DNA of 64,000 bases from NCBI RefSeq assembly GCF_003443675.1, contig NZ_CP031963.1, positions 992,001 through 1,056,000 on the forward strand, given 5' to 3'. Shown piece by piece: positions 8,467-19,949 of this stretch; position 1 is the first letter of the stretch; each line of letters begins with the position of its first letter. The notes beneath the pieces were generated by a model. The model was not told the origin of the DNA. It searched no databases and was given only the letters and a program-made list of their open reading frames with translations. Origin of the DNA: Aquimarina sp. BL5. GTDB taxonomy: Bacteria > Bacteroidota > Bacteroidia > Flavobacteriales > Flavobacteriaceae. The translations under genes were made by a program, and so were the position numbers.

Positions 8467-9673
8467 TGCGTAGTTCATTAATTTCATTAAAAATATCTAG
8501 TGCAACCTCTGTCTTGGTTTTTAGTTCAAACGCTTTAATTTCTAATTTATGATTAATCAGAGTTACTTTATTAGTTTGTCCTTTAAATCCTGCTCCTTTA
8601 TCATTAAGCGAATTAAGAACAATGAGATCCAAATTTTTCTTTTCTAGTTTGTTTTTTGCGTTTTCTTCTTCATTTTCTGTTTCCAGGGCAAATCCAACTA
8701 AAAATTGATCTTTTTTCACAGACCCCATCCATTTAAGAATATCCGTGGTACGCTCTAATTCTATAGAAAAACTAGTATCTGATTTTTTTATTTTCTGATT
8801 CGATATAACTTTTGGTCTATAATCAGCAACTGCAGCTGATGCAATTGCAATATCGCAATCATCAAATTCTTTTGCGACAGCTTCGTACATAGATGCTGCA
8901 CTGACAACAGGTACAACTGTAATAAAATCGTGTGTTACTTTTAATGAAGATGGTCCTAAAACCAATGTTACTTGTGCTCCCAAATTAGCTGCAGATGTAG
9001 CCAACTCTATTCCCATTCTTCCACTAGAATGATTTCCAATAAATCTTACAGGATCAATGGCTTCATATGTAGGACCTGCAGTTATCAATACCCTCTGCCC
9101 TTTTAAAGGAAGTTTTCCTAGAATATCTTTTTCTATAAAACTAACAATAGTAGAAGGTTCGGCCATTCTTCCTTGTCCCACTAATCCACTTGCCAGTTCG
9201 CCAGATTCTGCAGGGATCATTATATTTCCGAACGCTAGAAGTTTACTAAAGGTTTCGTGAGTAGATGGATGTTTATACATATCCAAATCCATTGCAGGTG
9301 CAAAATAAACTGGACATTTAGCCGATAAATACGTTGCCAACAATAAATTATCACTATTTCCTGTTGACATTTTGGATAATGTATTGGCTGTAGCTGGAGC
9401 TATTACCATTAAGTCTGCCCAAAGTCCGAGTTCTACATGATTATTCCATTCTGCATTCTCATCTTCTTCATCATAAAAAGAAGAATAAACAGGATTCTTG
9501 GATAAAGTAGAAAGCGTAAGTGGAGTTACAAAATCTTTTGCCTTAGGAGTCATTACTACCTTTACTTCTGCGCCATTTTTAATAAAAAGACGCACCAAGG
9601 CAGCTGTTTTATACGCAGCAATACCAGCGGTAACACCTATTAAAATCTTTTTACCGCCTAATATCGATGACAT
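8459..9673 (-). CDS. coaBC: bifunctional phosphopantothenoylcysteine decarboxylase / synthetase
   Basis: Two consecutive steps of coenzyme A synthesis in one protein. The N-terminal flavoprotein CoaC half (1-185) has GVTAGIAAYK, the histidine in WNNHVELG, the FMN-site segment APATANTLSKM and substrate motif PAMDLDMY, in which the usual Asn of PxMNxxMW is Asp. The C-terminal CoaB half begins with TAGPTYEAIDPVRFI and carries NHSSGRMG and the KIKKS lysines for CTP. Length 404 is typical. It follows rpoZ after 12 bases and overlaps porD. With coaE (at 2091) this window has two CoA loci. Confidence 0.96.
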   Translation of the reverse strand: MSSILGGKKILIGVTAGIAAYKTAALVRLFIKNGAEVKVVMTPKAKDFVTPLTLSTLSKNPVYSSFYDEEDENAEWNNHVELGLWADLMVIAPATANTLSKMSTGNSDNLLLATYLSAKCPVYFAPAMDLDMYKHPSTHETFSKLLAFGNIMIPAESGELASGLVGQGRMAEPSTIVSFIEKDILGKLPLKGQRVLITAGPTYEAIDPVRFIGNHSSGRMGIELATSAANLGAQVTLVLGPSSLKVTHDFITVVPVVSAASMYEAVAKEFDDCDIAIASAAVADYRPKVISNQKIKKSDTSFSIELERTTDILKWMGSVKKDQFLVGFALETENEEENAKNKLEKKNLDLIVLNSLNDKGAGFKGQTNKVTLINHKLEIKAFELKTKTEVALDIFNEINELRNA

Positions 9674-9685
9674 GCTTATAGATAC

Positions 9686-10018
9686 TTATAGAGATTCTGA
9701 ATCTGTCTTAGTATTTCTGTAATATATCTTACCATCTAACCACTCTTGAGCAGCTAAAGAATGAGGCTTAGGTAATCTTTCATAGAACTTAGAAACTTCG
9801 ATTTGTTCTTTGTTTTCAAAGATCTCTTCAAGACTATCATTATATGTTGCGAATTCATCTAATTTCTCTAAAAGCTCTTTTTTAATATCTGTATTAATTT
9901 GATTAGCTCTCTTAGATATTACAGAAATAGCCTCATAAATATTATCTGTAGGTTGATCTACTAAATTCTTATCAATAGTAGTAGTATTTACTGGGGCATT
10001 ACTTTTTTTCAAATCCAT
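9686..10018 (-). CDS. rpoZ: DNA-directed RNA polymerase subunit omega (Bacteroidota type)
   Basis: Small RNA polymerase subunit that helps fold and stabilise beta-prime. The central segment NIYEAISVISKRANQI is the omega core; the N-terminal 25 residues and the C-terminal part with FYERLPKPHSLAAQEWL are the extensions typical for Bacteroidota. 110 residues is normal for this group. It sits between bamD (15 bases upstream) and coaBC (12 bases downstream), the usual flavobacterial order. Confidence 0.93.
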   Translation of the reverse strand: MDLKKSNAPVNTTTIDKNLVDQPTDNIYEAISVISKRANQINTDIKKELLEKLDEFATYNDSLEEIFENKEQIEVSKFYERLPKPHSLAAQEWLDGKIYYRNTKTDSESL

Positions 10019-10033
10019 CTTCTCCTATATTTT

Positions 10034-10825
10034 CTATTTATATTTTTCTAATCTTGTTTTTATATCTTCTGATATTTCTTCAGCATTGGCAGTAAACTCA
10101 CCTTCTTTAAAATATTTCTTATAATTATTGTAAAAATCATTAGCTACTTCTAATCTTTCTTTTACAAAAACCTCATAACTACCAATAGCCAATAAGTACT
10201 GTGATTCTAGCTTGTAATATAATGCTTTTTCTCTAAAAGCAGATCCAGGATAATCAATTAAGTAATTATCGAAAGCATTAATCGCTACTTTATAATTTTC
10301 TCTATGATGATATTGCTTTGCAATCTCGAAAGCCTTCTTCTCTTTTTTATTTCTTAGTTCCGCTACTAGTTTATTCGCCTCATCAAGGTTTTCACTTTCT
10401 GGAAACGTATTGATATAGGTTTGGAGTTTCTCTAAAGCTTCATCTGTTTCTTTTTGATCTAAACTATATCTAGGTGATAAATAATAATAGCTCTTCGCTC
10501 CTTTATATGAAGCTTCTTCTCTTTTCTCACTATTAGGATAAGATTTAGCAAATCTTTCAAACTGATATCCAGCTAGATAATAATCTTCTAAATTATAATA
10601 TGTATCAGAATAATAATACATTACTCTTTCCGCTTGAGGCTTACCTCTAAACTGAGGAACTATTTGTTCAAAAAGACGTAATGCCTTTTTATACTTCCCT
10701 TCTTTATATAATTCCTCTGCTAACTTATATTTAGGGCCAACTTCTTCCTCTTTTAGCACTCTTTGGTATTCACTACAAGAACCAAGGGTTAACACAAAAA
10801 TCAGCAAAAACAATAATCTCTTCAT
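10034..10825 (-). CDS. bamD: outer membrane assembly lipoprotein BamD
   Basis: Lipoprotein of the BAM complex that inserts beta-barrel proteins into the outer membrane. Signal peptide MKRLLFLLIFVLTLGSC with lipid-modified Cys17. The mature part is a chain of TPR helices; YKEGKYKKALRLFEQI, YYLAGYQFERFAKSYP and NYKVAINAFDNYLIDYP are recognisable repeats. Length 263 is typical. First gene of the bamD-rpoZ-coaBC-porD-recN operon, with a well-formed promoter upstream. Confidence 0.94.
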   Translation of the reverse strand: MKRLLFLLIFVLTLGSCSEYQRVLKEEEVGPKYKLAEELYKEGKYKKALRLFEQIVPQFRGKPQAERVMYYYSDTYYNLEDYYLAGYQFERFAKSYPNSEKREEASYKGAKSYYYLSPRYSLDQKETDEALEKLQTYINTFPESENLDEANKLVAELRNKKEKKAFEIAKQYHHRENYKVAINAFDNYLIDYPGSAFREKALYYKLESQYLLAIGSYEVFVKERLEVANDFYNNYKKYFKEGEFTANAEEISEDIKTRLEKYK

Positions 10826-10844
10826 ATCTTAAAAAAACATCTGG

Positions 10845-10873
10845 CAAAAATAGATATTTCTACCGTATTACAA
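10845..10873 (-). promoter_or_regulatory. promoter of the bamD operon
   Basis: On the minus strand TTG (10873-10871), an 18-base spacer, then TATTTTTG (10852-10845). Both elements and the spacing fit the Bacteroidota housekeeping promoter (TTG, 17-23 bases, TAnnTTTG). The predicted start of transcription is about 15 bases before the bamD ATG. Confidence 0.75.
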
Positions 10874-10948
10874 AAACTTTAATTCATCTATTAAATAACT
10901 AAATAAATGGCTGCTTGTTGCAAAATAAAAAAGAAAAAAGAATCAAGC

Positions 10949-11878
10949 TTAACTATCTGATTTATAATTTTTTGTTTTACCAATTTTATCATGATCTAAA
11001 ATAGTGAATCCATCTTCATCATAATGAAATGCCGGAACAAATGCCTCATCCAATTTTAAATTACTTAATATATATGAATGTACCTGATGGAGTTCTTGTG
11101 CAAAAGACTCGTCATAATAGGTCACCAATATTAAGATTTCTCCATGTAACCTAGATAAATCTTCTCTACGAAACTCATTTAGAGGGCTGGATTCATTAAT
11201 TGGGTGAACCACTGTCCAAGTGGTTGGTAAATATGTAATTTCGTTTCTTTCTAATTTTAGATTATAAAAATTATTGATATACTTTTTGTCTTTAGACTTC
11301 TGAGATAACGCTAACGTCATTTCCACTTTGGGACGAATCATCACATTCGTACTTCTACTCATTAATCTAAACATAATACAATCCACTCCTTTATGTTCTC
11401 TAACCACCATAATATCACTAAACCTAATACTCGATTTAGGCTTAGAAAACCTTCCATACAGTAAACCGGTAATAAAGGAAAAACTTAATAATCCAATTAA
11501 AGCTTCAAAAGAAGAAATCACACCAAAAATAACTCCCGTCGGTGCCATAGCACCATATCCTACAGTAGTTACCGTCTGAGCTGAAAAGAAGAATGCCTTT
11601 AGGAAATCTCTAAATAAGCTTCCTGTAGGTTCTGCAATCGCAGAGATTCCTATCAGGGTATATATTATTGCAAAAAAGGAATTTATCAATACATATCCTA
11701 ATAGAACCCAACCAAAAAACTGTGTCCAGGTAATACTAATTAAATAGTTATAACTTCTGGAAATAGAAGTACGTCTATTAACATGTTTAATATTAAAAGA
11801 ACCATCTGAATTAATAAACCGTTTAGCTTGTTCATCAGAAGATAAACCAATTCCAGGGTCTTTAATTCTTTTAGCCAT
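10949..11878 (-). CDS. inward-rectifier-type potassium channel (KirBac)
   Basis: Two-TM potassium channel. TM1 is at about residues 53-76 and TM2 at 115-142; the pore helix ends in the selectivity filter TTVGYG (104-109). The C-terminal 160 residues form the cytoplasmic immunoglobulin-like IRK domain with FRLMSRSTNV (ligand/PIP2-loop region) and TWTVVHPI. The N-terminal slide-helix region contains RRTSISRSYNYL. Length 309 is normal. Its ATG is 9 bases after the dapA stop, so it is probably cotranscribed with dapA; there is no obvious metabolic link. Confidence 0.93.
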   Translation of the reverse strand: MAKRIKDPGIGLSSDEQAKRFINSDGSFNIKHVNRRTSISRSYNYLISITWTQFFGWVLLGYVLINSFFAIIYTLIGISAIAEPTGSLFRDFLKAFFFSAQTVTTVGYGAMAPTGVIFGVISSFEALIGLLSFSFITGLLYGRFSKPKSSIRFSDIMVVREHKGVDCIMFRLMSRSTNVMIRPKVEMTLALSQKSKDKKYINNFYNLKLERNEITYLPTTWTVVHPINESSPLNEFRREDLSRLHGEILILVTYYDESFAQELHQVHSYILSNLKLDEAFVPAFHYDEDGFTILDHDKIGKTKNYKSDS

Positions 11879-11887
11879 AAAAGCCTA

Positions 11888-12763
11888 TTAGTTATTATTT
11901 ACGAATTCTTCTATCTTGTAAGCCAAATTCTTAGAAACTGAAATTAAAGGTAATCGTAAATAATCTTCACAAATTCCTTTTACCTTTAAAATATTCTTGA
12001 TTCCGGCTGGATTACCTTCTTCAAAAGCGTAATCCAAAATTGGCAGCATTTTATAAAGTATTTCAAATGCTTTTTTTGTTTCTCCAGAAAGTCCTAAACG
12101 GATCATTTCAGAAAATTCTTTTGGAAAACCTTGACCGACAACACTAATCACTCCATCTCCTCCAGCTGCGACAGCGGGCAATGCCAAAGCATCATCTCCA
12201 GAAATAACGAGAAAGTCTTTTGGTCGATCTTTAAGAATCTTAAGCACCTGAGTAAAATCTCCTGTTGCTTCTTTGATTCCTACAATCTTATCCAATTGTG
12301 CAAGTCTAAGTGTAGTTTCGGCAGTCATATTAGTACCGGTTCTTGATGGAACATTATATAACAAAATCGGTAATGAAGCTTGATCATTAATCGTCTTGTA
12401 ATGCTGATAAATACCTTCCTGACTTGGTCTATTATACATAGGAACTACCGATAATACAGCATCAAAATCAGACAAATCTGTATCCTTCATCTCCTGAAGA
12501 ATAGCTGCAGTATTATTGCCACCAATACCTATCATAAGTGGCAACCTTTTATTATTTATTTTTACAATATGTGCTACTAAACTCTTTTTTTCTTCTTTTG
12601 TTAGTGTTACGGACTCTGCGGTAGTCCCCAAAACTACCAGATACTCTACTCCACCATCAATACAAAATTCAACTAACGATCCAACTCCTGCAAAATCAAT
12701 TGATCCATCACTATTAAAAGGCGTTGCCAAAGCTACGCCAGTTCCTTTCAGAAAAGCACTCAT
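11888..12763 (-). CDS. dapA: 4-hydroxy-tetrahydrodipicolinate synthase
   Basis: Condenses pyruvate with aspartate semialdehyde, the first committed step of lysine and diaminopimelate synthesis. TIM-barrel aldolase of 291 residues. Schiff-base Lys164 in GIKEATGD, catalytic Tyr136 in LLYNVPSRTGT, Thr47-Thr48 in GTTAES, and Arg141 for the carboxylate are all present. It follows the DUF6913-like gene after 1 base. dapF, a later pathway gene, lies at 30141. Confidence 0.96.
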   Translation of the reverse strand: MSAFLKGTGVALATPFNSDGSIDFAGVGSLVEFCIDGGVEYLVVLGTTAESVTLTKEEKKSLVAHIVKINNKRLPLMIGIGGNNTAAILQEMKDTDLSDFDAVLSVVPMYNRPSQEGIYQHYKTINDQASLPILLYNVPSRTGTNMTAETTLRLAQLDKIVGIKEATGDFTQVLKILKDRPKDFLVISGDDALALPAVAAGGDGVISVVGQGFPKEFSEMIRLGLSGETKKAFEILYKMLPILDYAFEEGNPAGIKNILKVKGICEDYLRLPLISVSKNLAYKIEEFVNNN

Positions 12764-12764
12764 A

Positions 12765-13289
12765 TTATATTATCTGTAAAATTTTTAAATATTTTTTTAA
12801 TTCGGAAATAAAAAGATTTATATTTTGGTTAGCAGCACCTATCACTAAATCATTAATGCGATTATCAATTTCTGCAAAGCCAACTTTGAACTTGGCTTTT
12901 GACGCTGCAGCCACATAATCCAGTTCTAACTTACTTTCTGAATAGAAGCTAATCAAAACATCATAATCATTATTTATAAAGTCATTTAGCGAATTACTTT
13001 TAACAGATCCATTTACACCAAAACTCTTATCATTATAATATGCTGCATCCTTATCATCAGAAATTTCTTTCTGATCTTCTTTATATCCCATTACTTTTAG
13101 TCGTTCTGATTTAACTCCTAATTCATTAGCCAGTTTAACTACTGATAGCACATTCACAGATTGCGAAGCATCTATTAGAACTGCCAAACTTTTTATACCA
13201 GAAACCTCTTTTGCAAGAGACTTTCTTTTTTTTATATGAGATTCAATGCTTTTTTTTAGCGCATTTTTTTTAAGACCCTTTAAAATCAT
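12765..13289 (-). CDS. DUF6913-like protein of unknown function
   Basis: 174-residue soluble protein without signal peptide or membrane segment; it starts with a Lys-rich helix (about 5-28). The middle (LIDASQSVNVLSVVKLANELG) and VLISFYSESKLELDYVAAASKAKFKVG give it a Rossmann-like alpha/beta pattern. A protein of this type precedes dapA in many Flavobacteriaceae and is annotated there as DUF6913; I make this match from memory of the neighbourhood and pattern. No catalytic motif is visible. First gene of the dapA operon. Confidence 0.7.
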   Translation of the reverse strand: MILKGLKKNALKKSIESHIKKRKSLAKEVSGIKSLAVLIDASQSVNVLSVVKLANELGVKSERLKVMGYKEDQKEISDDKDAAYYNDKSFGVNGSVKSNSLNDFINNDYDVLISFYSESKLELDYVAAASKAKFKVGFAEIDNRINDLVIGAANQNINLFISELKKYLKILQII

Positions 13290-13310
13290 TTATAAATAAA
13301 GATTAAGACA

Positions 13311-13318
13311 CAAATGTA
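13311..13318 (-). promoter_or_regulatory. -7 element (TACATTTG) of the dapA operon
   Basis: Minus strand TACATTTG, full match to TAnnTTTG, 21 bases before the ATG at 13289. No TTG at the right upstream distance, so only half of the promoter is supported. Confidence 0.5.
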
Positions 13319-13453
13319 GCTATTTTACATTTTAAAAGTATGTTGTAAATACTAAGAAAAACAGAAAAACAAGAAAGTATTTAACTTTTAGTTATTTAAT
13401 TAACAATACAAGCGCAATCTGTTTTATTATGCGATTAGCATATAACTTATATC

Positions 13454-14164
13454 CTAAAAATACTTCTCCTTTTCGTATTCTAAATCAATTGGCTTTGCCT
13501 CTATCAAAAATCTCAGAAAAAAGTACAGTCCTGCTATTTCCGCAATATTAATGAGTATCGTAAACACTCTGGTATGAAAATAAAAATAATTGATTAATAA
13601 TAAGGCATTAACAAAAAGACAACAACTTGCTGAAATAAATAGTCGAAAATTACCTTCATACTTATCTACAATATATATAAAGAAACAAGCCGCTACAAAA
13701 ATCAAAAGCACTATTAGAATCACAAAAAAGGAAAAAATAGAATCTATCAGACTGGGAAGTACCAATTCGGATATTGAAAAAATTAAATATGATATAAGAG
13801 CTAAACTAATTACTATAGGAAAAGTTACTATTTTTTTTACTTGTAAATCTGTTAGAACTATATATTTTCTTAGCAAAAAAACACATAACAAATAAAATAT
13901 TATTACCGTAATAGCAACTAGATCAAAATACTTAGCAAAATCAATATAAATTAAGGTATCATTAACCAGAAGCACTAACATGCTTGCCACGTAATACAGG
14001 CTTATCGATTTAACATTAAAAATATGAATAAGAATTAAAGATATTGGTATCAAAGGCTTAGTATAAACCAAATACTTTTCTTCTAAAAATATAGCAACTA
14101 AGGTAACAATCAAAAAAGAAAAATAAAACAATATGTGCGTCCCCTTAATACCTCTCAATGTCAA
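13454..14164 (-). CDS. membrane protein, YhhN-like array copy 1 (most divergent)
   Basis: About eight hydrophobic helices in 236 residues, no signal peptide. It resembles its three upstream neighbours in length, helix spacing and in YTKPLIPISL near TM2. Near the C-terminus, FISASCCLFVNALLLINYFYF and LYFFLRFLIEAK line up with copy 2. Where the better preserved copies have S-D in TM7, this one has V-N; the G-D after TM2 is replaced by N-D. It may therefore have lost the acid residues expected for YhhN/TMEM86 lysoplasmalogenases. Last gene of the run; 58 bases follow the preceding copy. Confidence 0.7.
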   Translation of the reverse strand: MTLRGIKGTHILFYFSFLIVTLVAIFLEEKYLVYTKPLIPISLILIHIFNVKSISLYYVASMLVLLVNDTLIYIDFAKYFDLVAITVIIFYLLCVFLLRKYIVLTDLQVKKIVTFPIVISLALISYLIFSISELVLPSLIDSIFSFFVILIVLLIFVAACFFIYIVDKYEGNFRLFISASCCLFVNALLLINYFYFHTRVFTILINIAEIAGLYFFLRFLIEAKPIDLEYEKEKYF

Positions 14165-14222
14165 TAAAAGTTTTCTGATATAACCTAATACTCGATTAAG
14201 ATATTAAAAATCAACAATTAAA

Positions 14223-14918
14223 CTAAAAAAACTCCACATTATTAGGTTGTAAATCTTTTTGTTCGATAAAGAATTTAATTAAAAAGTAATGACCAAAAAC
14301 TTGTAAAACGTTAGTAATAACAACAAAAATATCGAGATAAACATATAACTTATTGAGTACGGTAAGAATATTAACGATAAGAAAACAAGACGCAGCAATC
14401 ATCAAGGATGAACTAACCACTGTCCTACTGTTCAGATATATATAATAACAAAAACCAATAAACAGTATAAATAGTACAATCAAAATATTAAGATACACTT
14501 GGTCATCATTAACATTTAAAGAAATCATATCGGCTACAGAATAAACAACATATGTAATCAAACACATTGTTATTGCCAATTGAAGCGTGAAAATTTTCTT
14601 AAACTGTATTTTAACTTTCTGAAGACTCTTCCATAATAAAATCATATTTAAGATATAATATAATGAGCTAAGAATATTTATTACCCTAAAATGTTTTTTG
14701 AAATCTATAACAGATAGAATTTCTGCTGATAAAATTAGTAGTAAAGCTACTAACACCAAATAGTTTATTTTTTCTACCTCTACAACATAAAAAAAAGAAA
14801 CCGAACAAACAATCAAGGTCTTAGTATAGATCAACCACTCTTCTTTAAAAATGGCAGTTAACAACAGTAAAGCTCCTGAAATAAACAATAATTGATATGC
14901 AAGTTTTCTTTTACTCAA
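14223..14918 (-). CDS. membrane protein, YhhN-like array copy 2 (divergent)
   Basis: 231 residues, about eight hydrophobic helices. IYTKTLIVCSVSFFY corresponds to the KP-containing TM2 start of YhhN proteins but the proline is gone; ILSAEILSVIDF replaces the G-D motif. MIAASCFLIVNILTVLNKLY matches copy 1 and replaces the S-D motif of copies 3 and 4 with V-N. Eighteen bases separate it from copy 3. No partner domain or signal peptide. Membership in the YhhN family rests on the shared array, not on this sequence alone. Confidence 0.7.
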   Translation of the reverse strand: MSKRKLAYQLLFISGALLLLTAIFKEEWLIYTKTLIVCSVSFFYVVEVEKINYLVLVALLLILSAEILSVIDFKKHFRVINILSSLYYILNMILLWKSLQKVKIQFKKIFTLQLAITMCLITYVVYSVADMISLNVNDDQVYLNILIVLFILFIGFCYYIYLNSRTVVSSSLMIAASCFLIVNILTVLNKLYVYLDIFVVITNVLQVFGHYFLIKFFIEQKDLQPNNVEFF

Positions 14919-14936
14919 TAGTATTTTATTTATAAT

Positions 14937-15635
14937 CTAAAACCCTTCAAATTCTTCAGACTTAAGATATTTATATTTAGTAATCATATAATTCACTAAA
15001 AAAATCATCGCAAGAGGTAAACAAATTAGTCTAATCACTTTTAACTCGTTTGACTCAAGATAAAATGCATCTATCAATAAAATAAAATCACTAAAAGCAA
15101 AATTTAGCATTGCCAAAAAAAACCATAGTGACTTCTCTGATCTAATATTCATATAGTGCATTGCTCCGACAATTAACAAACCGTAGAGCAATAGCAAATG
15201 AAGAAATCCTATCAAATTTAAATCCCCCATCGGCTCCCTTATAACCGAATATGTAATAAAAAATATAACCGTATACAAAGAACTTCCCAGTACCAATGTA
15301 AAAACATCTCTACGATTATATTTAAAAGACTTATGATTATAATACAAAAAATAAAACAACAATATATAACCGATTATACTAATCAACATCTTGTGCTTTA
15401 CCGTAATTATATCACCAATCGAATAGATCAATTCTGAAATAAAAAACACACAAAGAACAACAATATGGAGTGTCTTTATTTTCTTACTACTCCATAGATA
15501 GTGTAAAGTGATTAATACAAATAACATTGGTGTACTGTAAGTACTTAAAAAAGGAATTCGAAACACAAACCCTAGTACCTGTAATACAATCAAAAAAGAA
15601 ATTAAAAATTTTAGTAGTTTCCCTTCATTCATCAA
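14937..15635 (-). CDS. membrane protein, YhhN-like array copy 3
   Basis: 232 residues, about eight membrane helices. NIRSEKSLWFFLAMLNFAFSD is close to the same segment of copy 4, which proves common origin. The S-D pair in TM7 is kept; the second motif is SIGDI, shifted relative to copy 4. STPMLFVLITLHYLW corresponds to TM2 with T-P in place of K-P. It follows copy 4 after about 119 bases. An enzymatic role as lysoplasmalogenase is possible but not supported by a complete motif set. Confidence 0.72.
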   Translation of the reverse strand: MMNEGKLLKFLISFLIVLQVLGFVFRIPFLSTYSTPMLFVLITLHYLWSSKKIKTLHIVVLCVFFISELIYSIGDIITVKHKMLISIIGYILLFYFLYYNHKSFKYNRRDVFTLVLGSSLYTVIFFITYSVIREPMGDLNLIGFLHLLLLYGLLIVGAMHYMNIRSEKSLWFFLAMLNFAFSDFILLIDAFYLESNELKVIRLICLPLAMIFLVNYMITKYKYLKSEEFEGF

Positions 15636-15754
15636 ATTTAGATTGCATAAAATAGAGGGAATATACCCCTAAAAATGCCGAGTTAAACAATTTTCCCTTT
15701 TGTTAATATACTAAATTTCAATCAAATAAATCAAATTACCCTAACCAACAACTT

Positions 15755-16437
15755 CTAATTCTTGATTTTTAAGGGATCTGCGCTTGAAATTTTAAACTTC
15801 ACTAAGAAAAACACTGCTAATAATTGATATATGGAATTTATAATTCTTAACTCTAATGAAGGAACATAAAATCGATCCAACGCAAAACACGCATCACTAA
15901 TCACAAAATTTAAAATCGCAATAGCAAACCAAAGAGACTTGGGCGATCTTATATTTATATATTGAAAGATGGCTCCAATTAACAAAGCGTAAAGAATTAT
16001 TAAATAAGCTATCCCAAAAGGTTTTATATCCCCCATATTTTGATTTGTAACTACAAATATCGCATAAGTGATAATAGTCCAAAATATAAAGAAGACAACC
16101 AGATAAATCACATCTGTACTACTATAATCTATAGGTTTATGATTTTTATATAAAAAATAAAACAGAACAAAGTAACACAGAGTATAACTAAGTAAAACAT
16201 ACCTAAAACCATTTTCTATTCCCGTTAACAAGAATATATCTCCCAGAAAGCAAAGCGATAAGACGACTACAAACAAAGGATCAACTTTATCAACATTAAA
16301 CCAATACAACATGAAAAACAAAGGTACAGTCATTGGTTTGACGTAAAACTCAATGGTTGGGTTTTGCAATATTGTACTTAGAACACACAAGCCTCCAGTG
16401 ATTAATAACAATATTTTTATAAGTGTCCTTACCTTCA

Positions 16438-16438
<1 letters not shown>
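15755..16438 (-). CDS. YhhN/TMEM86-like membrane protein (lysoplasmalogenase-like), copy 4
   Basis: The best preserved copy of the array. It has the marks of the YhhN family: VKPMTVPLFFML at the start of TM2, LGDIFLL at TM3, YLIILYALLIGA in TM6, ISDACFALDRFYVP in TM7 and YQLLAVFFLV in TM8. YhhN relatives (TMEM86B) hydrolyse the vinyl-ether bond of lysoplasmalogens; many bacterial members have unknown substrates. Its ATG overlaps the ligA stop by one base (TAATG), so translation is probably coupled to the ligase gene although no functional link is apparent. Confidence 0.8.
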
Positions 16439-18453
<2,015 letters not shown>

Positions 18454-18482
18454 CTATCAGTATTTTTTATTTATATCTTGTT

Positions 18483-19073
18483 TTATGTTCTATCAGACTT
18501 TAGCCATTTTGGTACTTGAGCAGGTTTAAATTCTCGCATTTTTTGCAGTAAATGATCTATATCATCATCAACTAACAATAATTCATAGTTCTCCATTTTC
18601 AGAAAACCATTACGTACCATATTTTCTAACAATTGTAGCAAATGGTCATAAAACCCATTAATATTAAGCAAACCAATAGGTTTTTGATGTAATCCTAATT
18701 GTGACCATGTTATAATCTCAAACAACTCTTCTAACGTCCCAAAACCTCCTGGTAATGTAATAAATCCATCACTAAGTTCTTGCATTTTCATTTTCCGCTG
18801 GTGCATATTCTCTGTGGTAATCAATTCCGTAAGTCCTAGATGAACCACTTCCTTTAATTTTAAAAAATCAGGGATCACCCCTATCACCTTTCCTTTATGG
18901 GTAATTGCACCTTCTGCCACCTTTCCCATAATACCAATTTTTGCTGCTCCATAAACCAATGCAATATCTTGCTGAGCCATTTTTTCTCCCAACAGGAATG
19001 CATCATCAATCACTTTGATATCATTACCTTCACTGCTTCCGCAAAAGACACAAATAGAAGTCAACTTATTCAT
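18483..19073 (-). CDS. LOG-family protein (nucleoside 5'-monophosphate phosphoribohydrolase)
   Basis: Rossmann-fold protein of 196 residues of the TIGR00730/LONELY GUY family. It has the signature PGGFGTLEELFEIITWSQLG and ICVFCGSSEGN at the N-terminus. Family members release free base from cytokinin riboside monophosphate or act on purine nucleotides; in a marine flavobacterium the true substrate is unknown. The arginine in MHQRKMKM upstream of the PGGxGT motif is the conserved catalytic-region residue. Located between prmC and ligA, 15 bases from prmC. Confidence 0.9.
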   Translation of the reverse strand: MNKLTSICVFCGSSEGNDIKVIDDAFLLGEKMAQQDIALVYGAAKIGIMGKVAEGAITHKGKVIGVIPDFLKLKEVVHLGLTELITTENMHQRKMKMQELSDGFITLPGGFGTLEELFEIITWSQLGLHQKPIGLLNINGFYDHLLQLLENMVRNGFLKMENYELLLVDDDIDHLLQKMREFKPAQVPKWLKSDRT

Positions 19074-19088
19074 AAACTATGTATATTT

Positions 19089-19946
19089 TTAAATTAAATC
19101 AGCTCGTATCATACGATCATTGTTATACAAATCCTTACGTAAGGTCACAGACTGGAATCCATATTTTTTAATCATATTTTTTGTTTCGATTCCAAGATAT
19201 TGATTAATTTCAAAATATAACAAACCTTCATCCGCCAGACTCTTTTCTGCCAATGCTGTAATTGTTCTGTAAAAAATTAATGGATCTTGATCTGACACAA
19301 AAAGTGCTACATGAGGTTCATTTTCTAACACATTAGGTTTCATTTCTTGTTTTTCGAGCTCTCGAACATATGGTGGATTAGAAACTATAATATCAAAAAC
19401 ATCATCTAACTCACCCAATCTAAGTATATCTTCTTTTAGAAAATTTATTTCAACATTATTATAAACTGCATTTGCTTTAGCAATTTTAAGCGCTTCTTCA
19501 GAAACATCAATTGCATAGACATCTGCTTTAGGTAAATTTTTAGCTAACGAAATAGCAATACATCCGCTACCGGTTCCAATATCTAAAATCTTTAGCTTCT
19601 TGCTTTGTTCTTTATTTTTATAATCTTTTATAATCCAATCGACTAATTCTTCGGTTTCTGGCCTTGGGATCAATACATTTTGATCAACTTTAAATAATAG
19701 TCCATAAAATTCTGTGTCACCGATAATATATTGAATTGGATCCTGATTCTCTAGTCGGTTTCTCGCATTCATAAAGTCTGACAATTTATCACCACTAATC
19801 ACGGTATCCAAAGCCATTGCCACATCAACACGTCTCAATCCAAGAATTTTCTCAGAAAGCATATAAAAAAAAGATAGTACTTCTTCTGGCTCATACAATT
19901 CTGATAGTGCATCTATAAAATCTTTTCTAAGGTCTTTAATCTTCAA
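19089..19946 (-). CDS. prmC: peptide chain release factor N5-glutamine methyltransferase
   Basis: Methylates the glutamine of the GGQ motif of RF1 and RF2. SAM-binding motif I DIGTGSGCIAISLAK and the catalytic NPPYV, which binds the target glutamine, are both present, together with the N-terminal helical domain and LIPRPETEELVDW. 285 residues is normal. The gene follows a GNAT gene after 3 bases. prfA is not in the window. Confidence 0.96.
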   Translation of the reverse strand: MKIKDLRKDFIDALSELYEPEEVLSFFYMLSEKILGLRRVDVAMALDTVISGDKLSDFMNARNRLENQDPIQYIIGDTEFYGLLFKVDQNVLIPRPETEELVDWIIKDYKNKEQSKKLKILDIGTGSGCIAISLAKNLPKADVYAIDVSEEALKIAKANAVYNNVEINFLKEDILRLGELDDVFDIIVSNPPYVRELEKQEMKPNVLENEPHVALFVSDQDPLIFYRTITALAEKSLADEGLLYFEINQYLGIETKNMIKKYGFQSVTLRKDLYNNDRMIRADLI

Positions 19947-19949
19947 AAC